Positions 8,647-16,910 of a stretch of 64,000 nucleotides of DNA are shown here, piece by piece. The position numbers and the translations under genes were made by a program. The notes under the pieces are model-generated. The model saw nothing but the letters and a program-made list of their open reading frames with translations, was not told the origin of the DNA and searched no databases. Source of the stretch: Planobispora longispora (lineage in GTDB: Bacteria; Actinomycetota; Actinomycetes; Streptosporangiales; Streptosporangiaceae). The DNA lies in contig NZ_BOOH01000014.1 in NCBI RefSeq assembly GCF_016863135.1, positions 120,819-184,818 on the forward strand, given 5' to 3'. Every line of letters starts with the position of its first letter. The first letter of the stretch is position 1.

Positions 8647-8824
8647 TCCCAAGCTGCTCACCGTCCCCCAAGCCATGGCCGCCCTCCAGGTCAGCCGGTG
8701 GACCCTCTACCAGCTCATCCGTTCCGGTGAACTCGGCTCCGTCCTGGTCAGCGAACGATGCCGCCGTATTCCGGAATCCGCGCTCAGCGACTACGTGACC
8801 CGGCTCTACGAGGAGGTGGCCTGA
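8639..8824 (+). CDS. xis: excisionase (MerR-like HTH)
   Basis: Protein of 61 residues starting MSSPKLLTVPQAMAALQVSR after GGAGG at 8629-8633. The winged-helix LLTVPQAMAALQVSRWTLYQLIRSGEL, with RRIPESALSDYV, is typical of helix_turn_helix_17 excisionases. It is encoded between rep and int, overlapping both by a few bases. It should bend attL/attR DNA to direct the integrase towards excision. Confidence 0.85.
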
Positions 8825-10065
8825 TGGGCAGGCGCGCAAACGGAGAGGGCTCAGTCTTCCCCTACAAGGACAGCTGGGCGGGCTATGTCTGGGTCACCAC
8901 GCCGGAGGGCACGAAGACCCGCAAGTGGGTCTACGGCAAGACTCGGGAGGAGACCCACGAAAAGTGGCTCAAGCTCCACGAGCAGGCCAGCAAGGGACCG
9001 GTGCCGACCAAGCACCCTATGGTCGCCGCCTACCTGACGCGCTGGCTCGCCGAGGTGATCGAACCCAACCGAGAGCCGACGACATACGTCGCCTATGAGC
9101 CTCTCGTCCGGCTCTACATCATCCCTGGCTTGGGCAAGAAGCGGCTCGACAAGCTGACGGTTCGCGACGTTCAGACGTGGCTGAACAAGCTGGTCACGCT
9201 CTGTACCTGCTGTGATCAGAAAAAGGATCATAGGCGGCCGGAGGGCAAGCGGAAGTGCTGCGCCCTCGGGAAGTGCTGCAAGAGCTACCCGTCCCGGAGC
9301 ACGATTGCGGGCATCCGTCGCGTCCTGCGCTCGGCGCTCGGCAACGCCGTACGGGAAGAGCTGATCTCCAAGAACGTCGCTGCGCTGGCGACCCTGCCCA
9401 GTGCGAGCAAGACCAAGAAGAAGCGGAAGCGCTCGGTGTGGGGCGTCGATGAGGCGCGAAAGTTCCTTGAGCATCTGCGGGCGGTAGACGATCCGCTCTA
9501 TGCCGCCTATGCACTGATCCTCGTGATCGGCCTGCGGCGGGGCGAGGTGCTTGGGCTTGTCTGGGACGGCGTCGACCTCGGTGGGGAGCAACTGTGGATC
9601 TCCCATCAGCTCAACCGGGTCGGCGGCCGGCTCCTCCACCGGGAGACGACCAAGACCGACGATTCCACGAACTCACTTCCGCTCCCCGGTCTGTGTGTGA
9701 CCGCGCTCAAGCACCGCCAACGGACGCAGGAGGACGCCCGTAAGGCGGCCGAGGAGAAGTGGAAGGATTCCGATCTCGTCTTCACCACACGGAACGGCAC
9801 GCCGGTTGAACCGCGCAACTTCAACCGGGCCTTTGAGGCTCACTGCCGGAAGGCGGGTCTGCCCGTCATCCGCGTCCACGACACCCGGCACACCTGCGCC
9901 TCACTCCTGGCTGCGCTCGATGTCCACCCTCGCGTCGCGATGCGCATCCTGCGGCATTCGCAGATCTCGATGACCATGGACGTCTACACGCAGATTCCAT
10001 CACCGGAGACGCGCAAGGCGCTCGACCGGCTTAATCGGAGCCTCGGCGATCCGAGCGAATCCTAA
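8824..10065 (+). CDS. int: tyrosine-family site-specific integrase
   Basis: Protein of 413 residues. An N-terminal arm-binding part (to about 60) is followed by a SAM-like core-binding domain and the catalytic domain with Arg in GLRRGEV (R238), H353 and R356 in HDTRHT, H378 in LRHSQ and Tyr388 in MDVYTQ. A Cys-rich insertion (about 127-152, with CTCC and CCALGKCC) sits in the core-binding domain, a feature seen in actinomycete phage and AICE integrases and probably zinc-binding. Its ATG overlaps the xis stop by one base. The likely target is tRNA-Arg, 1.1 kb downstream. Confidence 0.93.
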   Translation: MGRRANGEGSVFPYKDSWAGYVWVTTPEGTKTRKWVYGKTREETHEKWLKLHEQASKGPVPTKHPMVAAYLTRWLAEVIEPNREPTTYVAYEPLVRLYIIPGLGKKRLDKLTVRDVQTWLNKLVTLCTCCDQKKDHRRPEGKRKCCALGKCCKSYPSRSTIAGIRRVLRSALGNAVREELISKNVAALATLPSASKTKKKRKRSVWGVDEARKFLEHLRAVDDPLYAAYALILVIGLRRGEVLGLVWDGVDLGGEQLWISHQLNRVGGRLLHRETTKTDDSTNSLPLPGLCVTALKHRQRTQEDARKAAEEKWKDSDLVFTTRNGTPVEPRNFNRAFEAHCRKAGLPVIRVHDTRHTCASLLAALDVHPRVAMRILRHSQISMTMDVYTQIPSPETRKALDRLNRSLGDPSES

Positions 10066-10080
10066 CTCACCACCCCTTCC

Positions 10081-10117
10081 TATAAGGCCCTTTGGGATTG
10101 CCCCAAAGGGCCTTATA
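10081..10117. terminator. 16-bp perfect hairpin after int
   Basis: Arms TATAAGGCCCTTTGGG (10081-10096) and CCCAAAGGGCCTTATA (10102-10117) with a 5-nt loop. It is A/T-rich at the base and starts 16 bp past the int stop. It could terminate in both directions. Confidence 0.8.
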
Positions 10118-10264
10118 GCACGTACAAGCATCTTTCTTGTAACCGAGAAGATACACCCACCTGGCGGTTGAGAGAATTTTGCCATTCATTTTTTGTGATT
10201 TAAAGGAATGAGGTCTCGGGTGAGCCGTTCAGTTAATTTACGTACCGGACGTAACGGAGGACGA

Positions 10265-11050
10265 ATGACGCACCCAGGGAGCTGCGAGCGCGCCAAGGGA
10301 CATCACTGCGCATGTTCCATCTGCGGTGGGGCGCAGCATGGCTGGACCTATGGCCTCATGCTTGCTCGCGACCCCTCTCCCGTTGCCCGCCAAGAGGCGA
10401 GAGACCGCAACGATTCTGACTGGGCTAAAACCCCACCTCCGATAGGGAGACGAGGGCCGTCCAAGCGCAGAAAGGAGATCGCCACCGATAGCGCCACCAT
10501 TGACCTCGTTGACTGGCTATCTAAAAACCCGAGCACCATCAAACACATCCAGGAAGTCGGGGATATCCTTTCTGGGCCTGTAATCGAAGAGCTAGACAAG
10601 AGATTCGGCGGCAGTACGCCACGAGAGACCAGAAGACGCCTCACCAATCACTTCTGGTGCGACCTCCTCGCGGCTCTGGCCGAAGCCATCGGGAAGTTCT
10701 CGAAAGCCATGGACCAAATACCAGAGCACGTAACGACAGCCATCATGCAGTCCAGAAAGGCCGAGCGTCGCAGCGCCCTCCTCGAAGGGCTGGTGACTTT
10801 AGCCGTACGGACAGCGTGGGAACCCATCAAGAGCATGATCCGCACTACTGGGATCGAAGAGCTTCAACGGACGTGCCGGATCCTCGCCGTCCTGATCTGC
10901 CCGGCACCGGAGAATCACAAGGCGGTCCAGGACGGCGCGCTTCTCCCCTTGGCGAAGGAAGGGATGCTGGAGATCAGCAGAGAGCGGCTTGCACAGGTCT
11001 TCCCTGAAGACTGGGTTCGCCGCCTTCGGGATGACCTCGGCGGCGCCTGA
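10265..11050 (+). CDS. unrecognised AICE cargo protein
   Basis: Protein of 261 residues starting MTHPGSCERAKGHHCACSIC after GGAGGACGA. The N-terminus has Cys/His (CERAKGHHCACSICGG, about 7-22) that could bind zinc. The rest is mostly helical, with a central segment IKHIQEVGDILSGPVIEELD and a C-terminal helix RERLAQVFPEDWVRRLRDDL. Base composition is less GC-rich than the chromosome. It is placed between int and the tRNA-Arg attachment site, where elements carry accessory genes. I recognise no family; a host-fitness, defence or exclusion role would be speculation. Confidence 0.7.
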   Translation: MTHPGSCERAKGHHCACSICGGAQHGWTYGLMLARDPSPVARQEARDRNDSDWAKTPPPIGRRGPSKRRKEIATDSATIDLVDWLSKNPSTIKHIQEVGDILSGPVIEELDKRFGGSTPRETRRRLTNHFWCDLLAALAEAIGKFSKAMDQIPEHVTTAIMQSRKAERRSALLEGLVTLAVRTAWEPIKSMIRTTGIEELQRTCRILAVLICPAPENHKAVQDGALLPLAKEGMLEISRERLAQVFPEDWVRRLRDDLGGA

Positions 11051-11143
11051 GCAAGTCACCGGCGTCCGGGCCTGGAGGCTAGGTCACGGGTCCACTGCTG
11101 CTCGTCAGAGCACGTTGCTGTATTTCACTGCTGTACGGGAGAT

Positions 11144-11179
11144 CAAAAAGGCCCATCCCGATGATCGGAATGGGCCTTT
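11144..11179 (-). terminator. terminator of tRNA-Arg
   Basis: The stem AAAGGCCCAT / ATGGGCCTTT, extended through CCGAT/TCGG with one mismatch, is followed on the minus strand by a run of T. It lies just downstream of the tRNA 3' end. Confidence 0.75.
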
Positions 11180-11188
11180 GAGCTGCTG

Positions 11189-11261
11189 CGCGGCCGAGAG
11201 GACTCGAACCCCTAACCTTCTGATCCGTAGTCAGATGCTCTATCCATTGAGCTACGGCCGC
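11189..11261 (-). tRNA. tRNA-Arg (anticodon ACG)
   Basis: A 73-nt cloverleaf on the minus strand with acceptor stem GCGGCCG/CGGCCGC, anticodon loop CTACGGA (anticodon ACG) and T-loop GGTTCGAGTCC. CCA is not encoded. Its 3' end faces the AICE and the integrase, so it is the probable attachment site and its 3' half should be attR. Confidence 0.95.
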
Positions 11262-11493
11262 TTGCCTGTCGCTCACACCTGCGGTGATCGGCGACAGGAA
11301 GAACTCTATCAGACCCGACATGGGTGCTTGAGCCAATAACGGCTCCCCGGTCGCGCCCAGGCGTGGCCCGGAGTGTGCGTCCTCCGGCCCCGCCGGGGCA
11401 AAGGGGAGCCGGTGTGATGCTGGTCTCGGCATGACCCCGGGCGGATGGGCCGCACCGTACGGCGGCCCGCGGGGTGGCGTACCGAGACGGAGG

Positions 11494-12042
11494 TCAGGTT
11501 CCGGAGTCGCTGGTGACCTTCTTCGGGAAGAAGGTGTAGCTCACCGGCCAGATGGCGGCGATCAGCGGGACCCTCAGCAGGTCCCTCATGAACTGGGGCA
11601 GGGCCTCCGTCCTGGACGGGTCGCCGACCAGCCAGATCAGCCCGAACAGCAGGCCGCACGCGATGCCGTACGCGATGACGATCCTGGCCCACACGCCCCA
11701 CTCGTAGCGCGCCCTGGCCATGCCGCCCGCCGGGGGCTTCCATGGCGCGGGGCCTCCGGCGAAGCGGTGGGCGAACTTCGCGTCGGCCCAGCGGATCGTA
11801 CGGTGGCCGAACACGATGGAGTAGGCGAGATACGCGGCGGCCAGGCCGTGGTGCCAGCCGGCCACGGCGCCGTTCCGCATGTCGATCACCGAGGCGGCCA
11901 GGAGGATCAGGTCGAGCAGCGGCACCGCGAGGAGCAGCGCCGTGCTGAGGCGTCGTTTTCCCCACAGGTAGCGGAAGGCCAGGCCGAGGGCGAGGAGGAC
12001 CCAGAACCCGATCTCGCAGCCGATGATGATCGCAAGAATCAT
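11494..12042 (-). CDS. polytopic membrane protein of unknown function
   Basis: Protein of 182 residues starting MILAIIIGCEIGFWVLLALG; a longer GTG start (VNVVPDQAFDEHGH...) is possible. About five hydrophobic helices are visible (MILAIIIGCEIGFWVLLALGL, ALLLAVPLLDLILLAA, GLAAAYLAYSIVFG, WARIVIAYGIACGLLFGLIW, VPLIAAIWPVSYTFF). Conserved-looking features are YLWGKRR and HRTIRWADAKFAHRF. It is divergent from the histidine kinase across a palindrome, so it may be controlled by that two-component system. No family assigned. Confidence 0.75.
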   Translation of the reverse strand: MILAIIIGCEIGFWVLLALGLAFRYLWGKRRLSTALLLAVPLLDLILLAASVIDMRNGAVAGWHHGLAAAYLAYSIVFGHRTIRWADAKFAHRFAGGPAPWKPPAGGMARARYEWGVWARIVIAYGIACGLLFGLIWLVGDPSRTEALPQFMRDLLRVPLIAAIWPVSYTFFPKKVTSDSGT

Positions 12043-12097
12043 ATGACCATGCTCATCGAACGCCTGGTCCGGGACAACGTTCACGCTGATGAACCGG

Positions 12098-12117
12098 CGT
12101 ACATCCTTGTATGTACG
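12098..12117. promoter_or_regulatory. CGTACAT-N6-ATGTACG inverted repeat
   Basis: Perfect 7-bp arms around a 6-bp spacer, in the divergent spacer between the membrane protein and the two-component system. This is a candidate operator for the NarL-type regulator encoded at 13554. Confidence 0.45.
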
Positions 12118-12165
12118 GCAGGCCAGACTGAGGCGGGATGAAACAGGGTGCTCAGAGGTGGTGGG

Positions 12166-13557
12166 ATGGGGGACATGGGATGGACCGCGCGGGTCGGACC
12201 CCTGGAGTCGTTCGAGACGATGGTGGACCGGATGAGGCGGAAGGACCTGTTGTGGGCGACGGCGTCCTTCGCCGTCGGTCTCATCCTGATCGCCGCGAAC
12301 GCCTACATCTCGCGGGCGACGCCCGCCTACCTGCTCATCGGCCCGCTGCTGATCACATGCCTGGGGGTCGCGGTACGGCGGAGCCGGCCGATCCTCTGCC
12401 TGGTGTTCGGAGTCGTGGCGATGATCGGCGATTTCGCGCTGGGCCCGTCCCTGGGCACCATCCTGATCATCACTGACAACAGCTACGCGGCCGTCAGGTA
12501 CGGCCCGCGCCCGCTGGGCCGGTGGATGCTCGCCGTCACCTCGGTCGTCGCCGTGGTCGGCGGCGCGGTGGCCGGGTTCGTCTCCAGGGATCTGGCGACC
12601 TTCGCCGTCGCGCTGGTGCAGGCGGGCCTCGTCGGCGTCACTCCGGTCCTGACCGCGCTGTTCATGCGGCAGCTGGAGGACCAGGCGGTGGCCGAGCGGG
12701 TCCGGGCCGAGCAGGTGGCGCGCCTGGCCGAGCTGGACCGGAAGACGGCGGTGCAGGCCGAGCGCACCCGGATGGCCCGGGAGCTGCACGACATGATCGC
12801 CAACCACTTCAGCGCGATCGCCATCCAGTCCACGGCCGTGCTGTCACGCAAGGACCTGGACGGGGCGGCCGTACGGCGGGTGCTGGAGTCCGTCCGGGAG
12901 AACAGCCTCCAGGGGATGACGGAGATGCGCTCGATGATCGGGTTGCTGCGGCAGGACGGCGAGGAGGCCGAGGCGGTCCGGCTGCGGCTGGCCGAGGCGG
13001 AGGTGCTGGCGGAGCGGGCGCGCGAGGCGGGGCTGGAGGTGCGGTTCCGCGTGGACGGCGAGGCCCGGGACCTGCCCGCCCCGGTGGATCTCGCCGGATA
13101 CCGGATTCTCCAGGAGGCGCTGACCAACGCGCTCAAACACGGCGGCAAGGAGGCGGACATGGTGGTCGGCTACCGGCCGGACGAGGTCGTGCTGACCGTC
13201 GGCAACCCCGTCGACGGGGTACGGCCCGGCCTTCCCGGCGCCGGTGTGGGCATCATCGGGATGCGGGAGCGGGCCACGCTCGTCGGCGGGATCGTCGAGA
13301 GCGGACCGCACGACGAGGGCTGGCGCGTGCGCGCCGTGCTTCCCACCTCCGTGCTTCCCACCTCCGCGCTTCCCACCGGCACCCCGCCCGCCGACACTCC
13401 CGCCCCCCTCACGTCCCCCGCCGACGCCCCGCCCGCCGGCACTCCGACCCCCCTCACGTCCCCCGCCGACACCTCGCCGGACGACCCGCCCGCCGCCACC
13501 GCGCCCCCTGCCGACATTCCCCCCGCCACCGCGCTTCGCGCCGGCGAGGCATCGTGA
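12166..13557 (+). CDS. NarL-type sensor histidine kinase
   Basis: Protein of 463 residues. Five to six N-terminal hydrophobic segments (to about 165) are followed by a HisKA_3 dimerisation domain with phospho-acceptor His208 in RELHDMIANHF and a HATPase domain (YRILQEALTNALKHGG, GVGIIGMRERATLVGG). The tail (about 395-460) is a low-complexity Pro/Thr/Ala extension with repeated P-S-A-D motifs, absent from most relatives. The start MGDMGWTAR has GAGGTGG upstream. It is coupled to its response regulator by a GTGA overlap. The signal is unknown. Confidence 0.88.
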   Translation: MGDMGWTARVGPLESFETMVDRMRRKDLLWATASFAVGLILIAANAYISRATPAYLLIGPLLITCLGVAVRRSRPILCLVFGVVAMIGDFALGPSLGTILIITDNSYAAVRYGPRPLGRWMLAVTSVVAVVGGAVAGFVSRDLATFAVALVQAGLVGVTPVLTALFMRQLEDQAVAERVRAEQVARLAELDRKTAVQAERTRMARELHDMIANHFSAIAIQSTAVLSRKDLDGAAVRRVLESVRENSLQGMTEMRSMIGLLRQDGEEAEAVRLRLAEAEVLAERAREAGLEVRFRVDGEARDLPAPVDLAGYRILQEALTNALKHGGKEADMVVGYRPDEVVLTVGNPVDGVRPGLPGAGVGIIGMRERATLVGGIVESGPHDEGWRVRAVLPTSVLPTSALPTGTPPADTPAPLTSPADAPPAGTPTPLTSPADTSPDDPPAATAPPADIPPATALRAGEAS

Positions 13558-14216
13558 GCATCCGTGTCCTCGTGGCGGACGACCATGCCGCGGTCCGGGC
13601 CGGGATCGTCCTCATCCTCGGCGGCCACGACGACATCGAGGTCGTCGGCGAGGCCGCGGACGGCGAGGAGGCCGTCGCCATGGCCGTGCGCGAGCGGCCC
13701 GACGTGGTGCTGATGGACATCCGGATGCCGAAGCTGGACGGGATCTCGGCGACGCGCGAGCTGAGCGGGATCGCCGACGTGCTGATCCTGACCACTTTCG
13801 ACCTCGACGAGTACGTGTTCGGGGCGCTGCGCGCCGGGGCGGCCGGGTTCCTGCTCAAGAACACCGACGCCGACGCGCTGGTGGAGGCCGTCCGGGTGGT
13901 GGCCCGGGGCGACGGTCTCATCTCGCCCTCGGTGACCCGGCGGCTGATCTCGGCCTTCGGCTCGGCCGTACCGCAGCGGCGCCCGCGCGAGGTCGAGAAC
14001 CTGACCCCGCGCGAGCGCGAGGTGCTGGAGTGCATCGGCCGCGGCCTGTCGAACGCGCAGATCGCCCGCGAGCTGGACATGGCGGAGGCGACCACGAAGA
14101 CCCACGTCAGCCGGTTGCTGAACAAGCTGGGCCTGCGCAGCCGCGTCCAGGCCGCCATCCTCGCCCAGGAGCTCTCCGCCGGGGCGGGGGACGACGGCCG
14201 CCCCGCATCCCGGTGA
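13554..14216 (+). CDS. NarL/FixJ-family response regulator
   Basis: Protein of 220 residues from a GTG that overlaps the kinase stop. The receiver domain has acidic VADDH and phospho-acceptor Asp55 in LMDIRMPK, with the TTFD and LLKN switch residues. The LuxR/GerE HTH (LTPREREVLECIGRGLSNAQ, about 148-167) follows. It pairs with the upstream kinase and probably regulates the divergent membrane protein through the CGTACAT palindrome; that target is inferred from position. Confidence 0.9.
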   Translation: MSIRVLVADDHAAVRAGIVLILGGHDDIEVVGEAADGEEAVAMAVRERPDVVLMDIRMPKLDGISATRELSGIADVLILTTFDLDEYVFGALRAGAAGFLLKNTDADALVEAVRVVARGDGLISPSVTRRLISAFGSAVPQRRPREVENLTPREREVLECIGRGLSNAQIARELDMAEATTKTHVSRLLNKLGLRSRVQAAILAQELSAGAGDDGRPASR

Positions 14217-14269
14217 GATCCGGACCGCTCCTGGTGAGAGCCGGACCGGGGCGGGGCAGACCGGGCGGA

Positions 14270-14728
14270 TCAGGTGGCGGGGACGTAGAGGGAGAGCGTC
14301 TCGGCCACGCAGGCGGGCTTGTCCTTGCCCTCGACCTCGACGGTCATCCGCAGCTTCGACAGGTAGCCCGAGGGCGTGCCCTTCAGGTCCACGAGCTCGC
14401 CCCGAGCCCGGACCCGCGCGCCGACCGGGACCGGAGTGGGGAAGCGGACCTTGTCGAGCCCGTAGTTGATGCCCATGGCCAGGCCGTCCACCCGGACCAG
14501 CTCCATCATGAACGAGGGCAGCAGCGACAGGCTCAGGTAGCCGTGGGCGATGGTCCCGCCGAAGGGGCCCTTGGCGGCGGCCTCGACGTCGACGTGGATC
14601 CACTGGTGGTCGCCGGTGGCGTCGGCGAACAGGTTGACCTGTTCCTGGGTCACGGTCCGCCACTCGGTGGGACCGAAGCTCTCGCCGACGGCGGCCTTGA
14701 GCTCCTGGACGTTCGCGAAGATCCTCAT
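14270..14728 (-). CDS. MaoC-family dehydratase
   Basis: Protein of 152 residues with a single hot-dog domain. ATGDHQWIHVDVEAAAKGPF and GTIAHGYLSLSLLP contain the hydratase-2 signature (Asp and His in DxxxxH, GTIAHG). It is expected to hydrate or dehydrate (R)-3-hydroxyacyl/enoyl-CoA esters in the cytosol; the substrate is unknown. It lies 10 bp after the stop of the upstream membrane protein on the same strand and may be transcribed with it. Confidence 0.9.
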   Translation of the reverse strand: MRIFANVQELKAAVGESFGPTEWRTVTQEQVNLFADATGDHQWIHVDVEAAAKGPFGGTIAHGYLSLSLLPSFMMELVRVDGLAMGINYGLDKVRFPTPVPVGARVRARGELVDLKGTPSGYLSKLRMTVEVEGKDKPACVAETLSLYVPAT

Positions 14729-14738
14729 ATCTGGAACT

Positions 14739-16322
14739 TTATTCCGTTCTGGGGATGGCGAGAAGGTTCACGACGGTGAATTCCCTCCCACCGCCCTCCG
14801 GCATCGTCGCGCAGTTCTTGATCTTTCCCGTGGGAGTGGGGGACCCCGAGGGGAAGGGGGCGAGAGCGGTCCTGGCCTCGACCATCGTGCACTTCTCCAC
14901 CGTCCTCTGGTCCTCGTCCCAGTAGATGATCGAGGTGGGTGAGGAGGAGGTGCCGCGGCCGTAGCCTCCGCCCTTCGGGTCGGACCTGCCGGCTCCGGCC
15001 AGCGTGCCGGTGACCGGGTCGTACAGCGCGATCAGGGGAACGGAGTGATCCTCGATCTCCTCGCCCCGCTCGTCCCGGCCCACCACGGAGGAGACGTGGA
15101 ACACCCCGATGTCCCGGGCGAGGACGATGTTCCCGCCGAGGGCGCTCAGGCCGGGCAGGGTCCTGTGCCGTGAGCCGTCCGCCCGCTGCACGACGGCCTG
15201 ATTGTCCTCGCTGTCCCCCGATCCGTAGCACCATTCCAGGCCGCACTGGAACGTCGTCAGCCCGTCCGGGGTCTTGACCTCGACGACCTGCATCGTCTCC
15301 AGATTCACCAGCTTGGTCTGCTTCTTCCCGAAATCACGCTCACCGACGTCGGCGGCCCACGGCCAGGACAGCAGGTGCAGCCCGTCCGTGCCCTCGATCC
15401 GCTCCGGAGTCCCGCCGGCCAGCGGCATGCGGTAGACCCCGCCCCCGCTCACCGACCAGACGACCGAATCCGCGGTGACCCCGACCGCCTCCACCTCGGC
15501 CTGCTCCCCGGTGACCTCGCCGACCTGCCGCGCCGTACCGCCCGACCGGGGCACGACCCAGAAGTCGGCCCACCTGTCATCGTCGTTGGGGGTCGTGCCG
15601 TACCACACGAGGTGCTCGGCCCCCACGTCGACGCTCTGCGTGAAGTACCCCTTCACTCCCTCGGGGCCGGGCGTCTCGGCCAGCACGGTACGGCTCCCGC
15701 TCGCCGTGTCGTAGATCTCCAACCGGCCCGACTTCTCGAAGGACGACTCGGCGGACAGCAGCAGCTCCGTGGCGCTCAGCGCGGTGATCGGCCGGTACTT
15801 CCAGCCGTCCGCCGACTTCGCCGGGATCTTCGACACCGCCGCAGGCCAGACCTCGGCCACCGGACGGATCGAAGCGCCCGGAGCCCTGACCGCGGACGGC
15901 GACGGCGTGGGCTTCCGCGTGGACGACGCGGACTTCTCGGGTGTCGCGGTCGCGGTCGCGGTGGCGTCGGCGAGGATCGGGCCCTCCCCGCCCCCGTGGG
16001 GGAAGACCCCCCTCGCCACCGCCGTGCCGCCGCCGACCACCGCGATCACCGCGGCGACCGCGAGGACCGACTGCACCCGCCTGCGTGCGCGCCGCGCGCG
16101 GCGCCGCTCCACCGCGCCGAGCAGGCTCCCCACCGGCTCGGGCGCGGCGTCCGCCGCGCTCATGAGCGTGCGGACGAGATCCGCCTCGCTCCTGTCGTTC
16201 ACCGGCCCCGGCTCGCCCCACGCACCATCCGCCGGTCCCGGCACATCCCGGTCCCCGTTCATCGGCTCTGATCCGCCCCGAGCGCCGTTCACCGGCTCCG
16301 GTCCGTCCCCAGACTGATTCAT
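14739..16322 (-). CDS. membrane-anchored beta-propeller-like protein, likely sigma-factor partner
   Basis: Protein of 527 residues. The cytosolic N-terminus (1-about 90) contains four imperfect Asn/Gly/Pro-rich repeats and then SEADLVRTLMSAADAAPEP. It is followed by an Arg-rich stretch, one membrane helix (VLAVAAVIAVVGGGTAVA), a Thr/Ser/Pro linker and an extracytoplasmic domain rich in TolB-like blades (ELLLSAESSF, HLVWYGTTP, SVVWSVSGGGVYRMPLAGGT). Its ATG overlaps the sigma-factor stop (ATGA). Gene order and topology suggest an anti-sigma or sensory partner, although a zinc HxxxCxxC anti-sigma motif is not visible. Confidence 0.75.
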   Translation of the reverse strand: MNQSGDGPEPVNGARGGSEPMNGDRDVPGPADGAWGEPGPVNDRSEADLVRTLMSAADAAPEPVGSLLGAVERRRARRARRRVQSVLAVAAVIAVVGGGTAVARGVFPHGGGEGPILADATATATATPEKSASSTRKPTPSPSAVRAPGASIRPVAEVWPAAVSKIPAKSADGWKYRPITALSATELLLSAESSFEKSGRLEIYDTASGSRTVLAETPGPEGVKGYFTQSVDVGAEHLVWYGTTPNDDDRWADFWVVPRSGGTARQVGEVTGEQAEVEAVGVTADSVVWSVSGGGVYRMPLAGGTPERIEGTDGLHLLSWPWAADVGERDFGKKQTKLVNLETMQVVEVKTPDGLTTFQCGLEWCYGSGDSEDNQAVVQRADGSRHRTLPGLSALGGNIVLARDIGVFHVSSVVGRDERGEEIEDHSVPLIALYDPVTGTLAGAGRSDPKGGGYGRGTSSSPTSIIYWDEDQRTVEKCTMVEARTALAPFPSGSPTPTGKIKNCATMPEGGGREFTVVNLLAIPRTE

Positions 16323-16798
16323 CGCACTCGCCCCGTCTCCAACTCCGCCACCCGCACTCTGAGCTTGTCCAGCGCCCGCGCCGCCTGGCTGCGCACCGTC
16401 CCGCGGGAGACGCCGAGCAGTTCGGCGATCTCCTGATCCGGCAGCCCCTCGTAGTAGCGCAGGACCAGCACCGCCCGCTGTTTCGGCGGCAGGCCCTTCA
16501 GCTCCTGCCACAGACCCGCGTCGCCGTCGAACCCGTCCTCGACGTAGGGCTTCTCGGGCACCTGCGCGACCAGCCGCTCCCGGCGCAGCCGCCGCCAGGC
16601 GCTGATGTGCAGGCGCGCCATGGTCGTGCGGACGTACCCTTCGGGGTCGTCCCGCCGGTGCACCCGGGACCACGCGTCGCCCAGGCGCATCAGCGCCTCC
16701 TGCACCAGGTCGGCCGCGTCTTCGGCATTACCGGTGAGGACGTAGCCGTACCGGTGCAGCGCGCTCGCCCTCGCGGCGACGAACTCTGCGAACTCCAC
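16319..16798 (-). CDS. SigE-family ECF RNA polymerase sigma factor
   Basis: About 159 residues from a GTG (VEFAEFVAARASALHRYGYV). Region 2 (LTGNAEDAADLVQEALMRLG) and region 4 (LPPKQRAVLVLRYYEGLPDQ, then EIAELLGVSRGTVRSQAARA) are both present. The SigE subfamily is abundant in actinobacteria and is usually followed by a membrane partner, as here (4-bp overlap). The exact start is uncertain because no strong ribosome site is seen. Confidence 0.88.
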   Translation of the reverse strand: MEFAEFVAARASALHRYGYVLTGNAEDAADLVQEALMRLGDAWSRVHRRDDPEGYVRTTMARLHISAWRRLRRERLVAQVPEKPYVEDGFDGDAGLWQELKGLPPKQRAVLVLRYYEGLPDQEIAELLGVSRGTVRSQAARALDKLRVRVAELETGRVR

Positions 16799-16910
16799 GG
16801 ATACAGGGACGTTCCCGGGGCGCGTTCTGTTGCATGAGATTCGGGTACGGCTTGCGAACGGACATCCCACGTTATTCATCGCTTCATTCACGACTCCTAC
16901 CGTTCGCGCC

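Noticed and set aside
12522..14216. Single 564-codon frame spanning kinase and response regulator
   Set aside because: Only its last 220 codons (the response regulator) are real; the rest is an out-of-frame shadow of the kinase.
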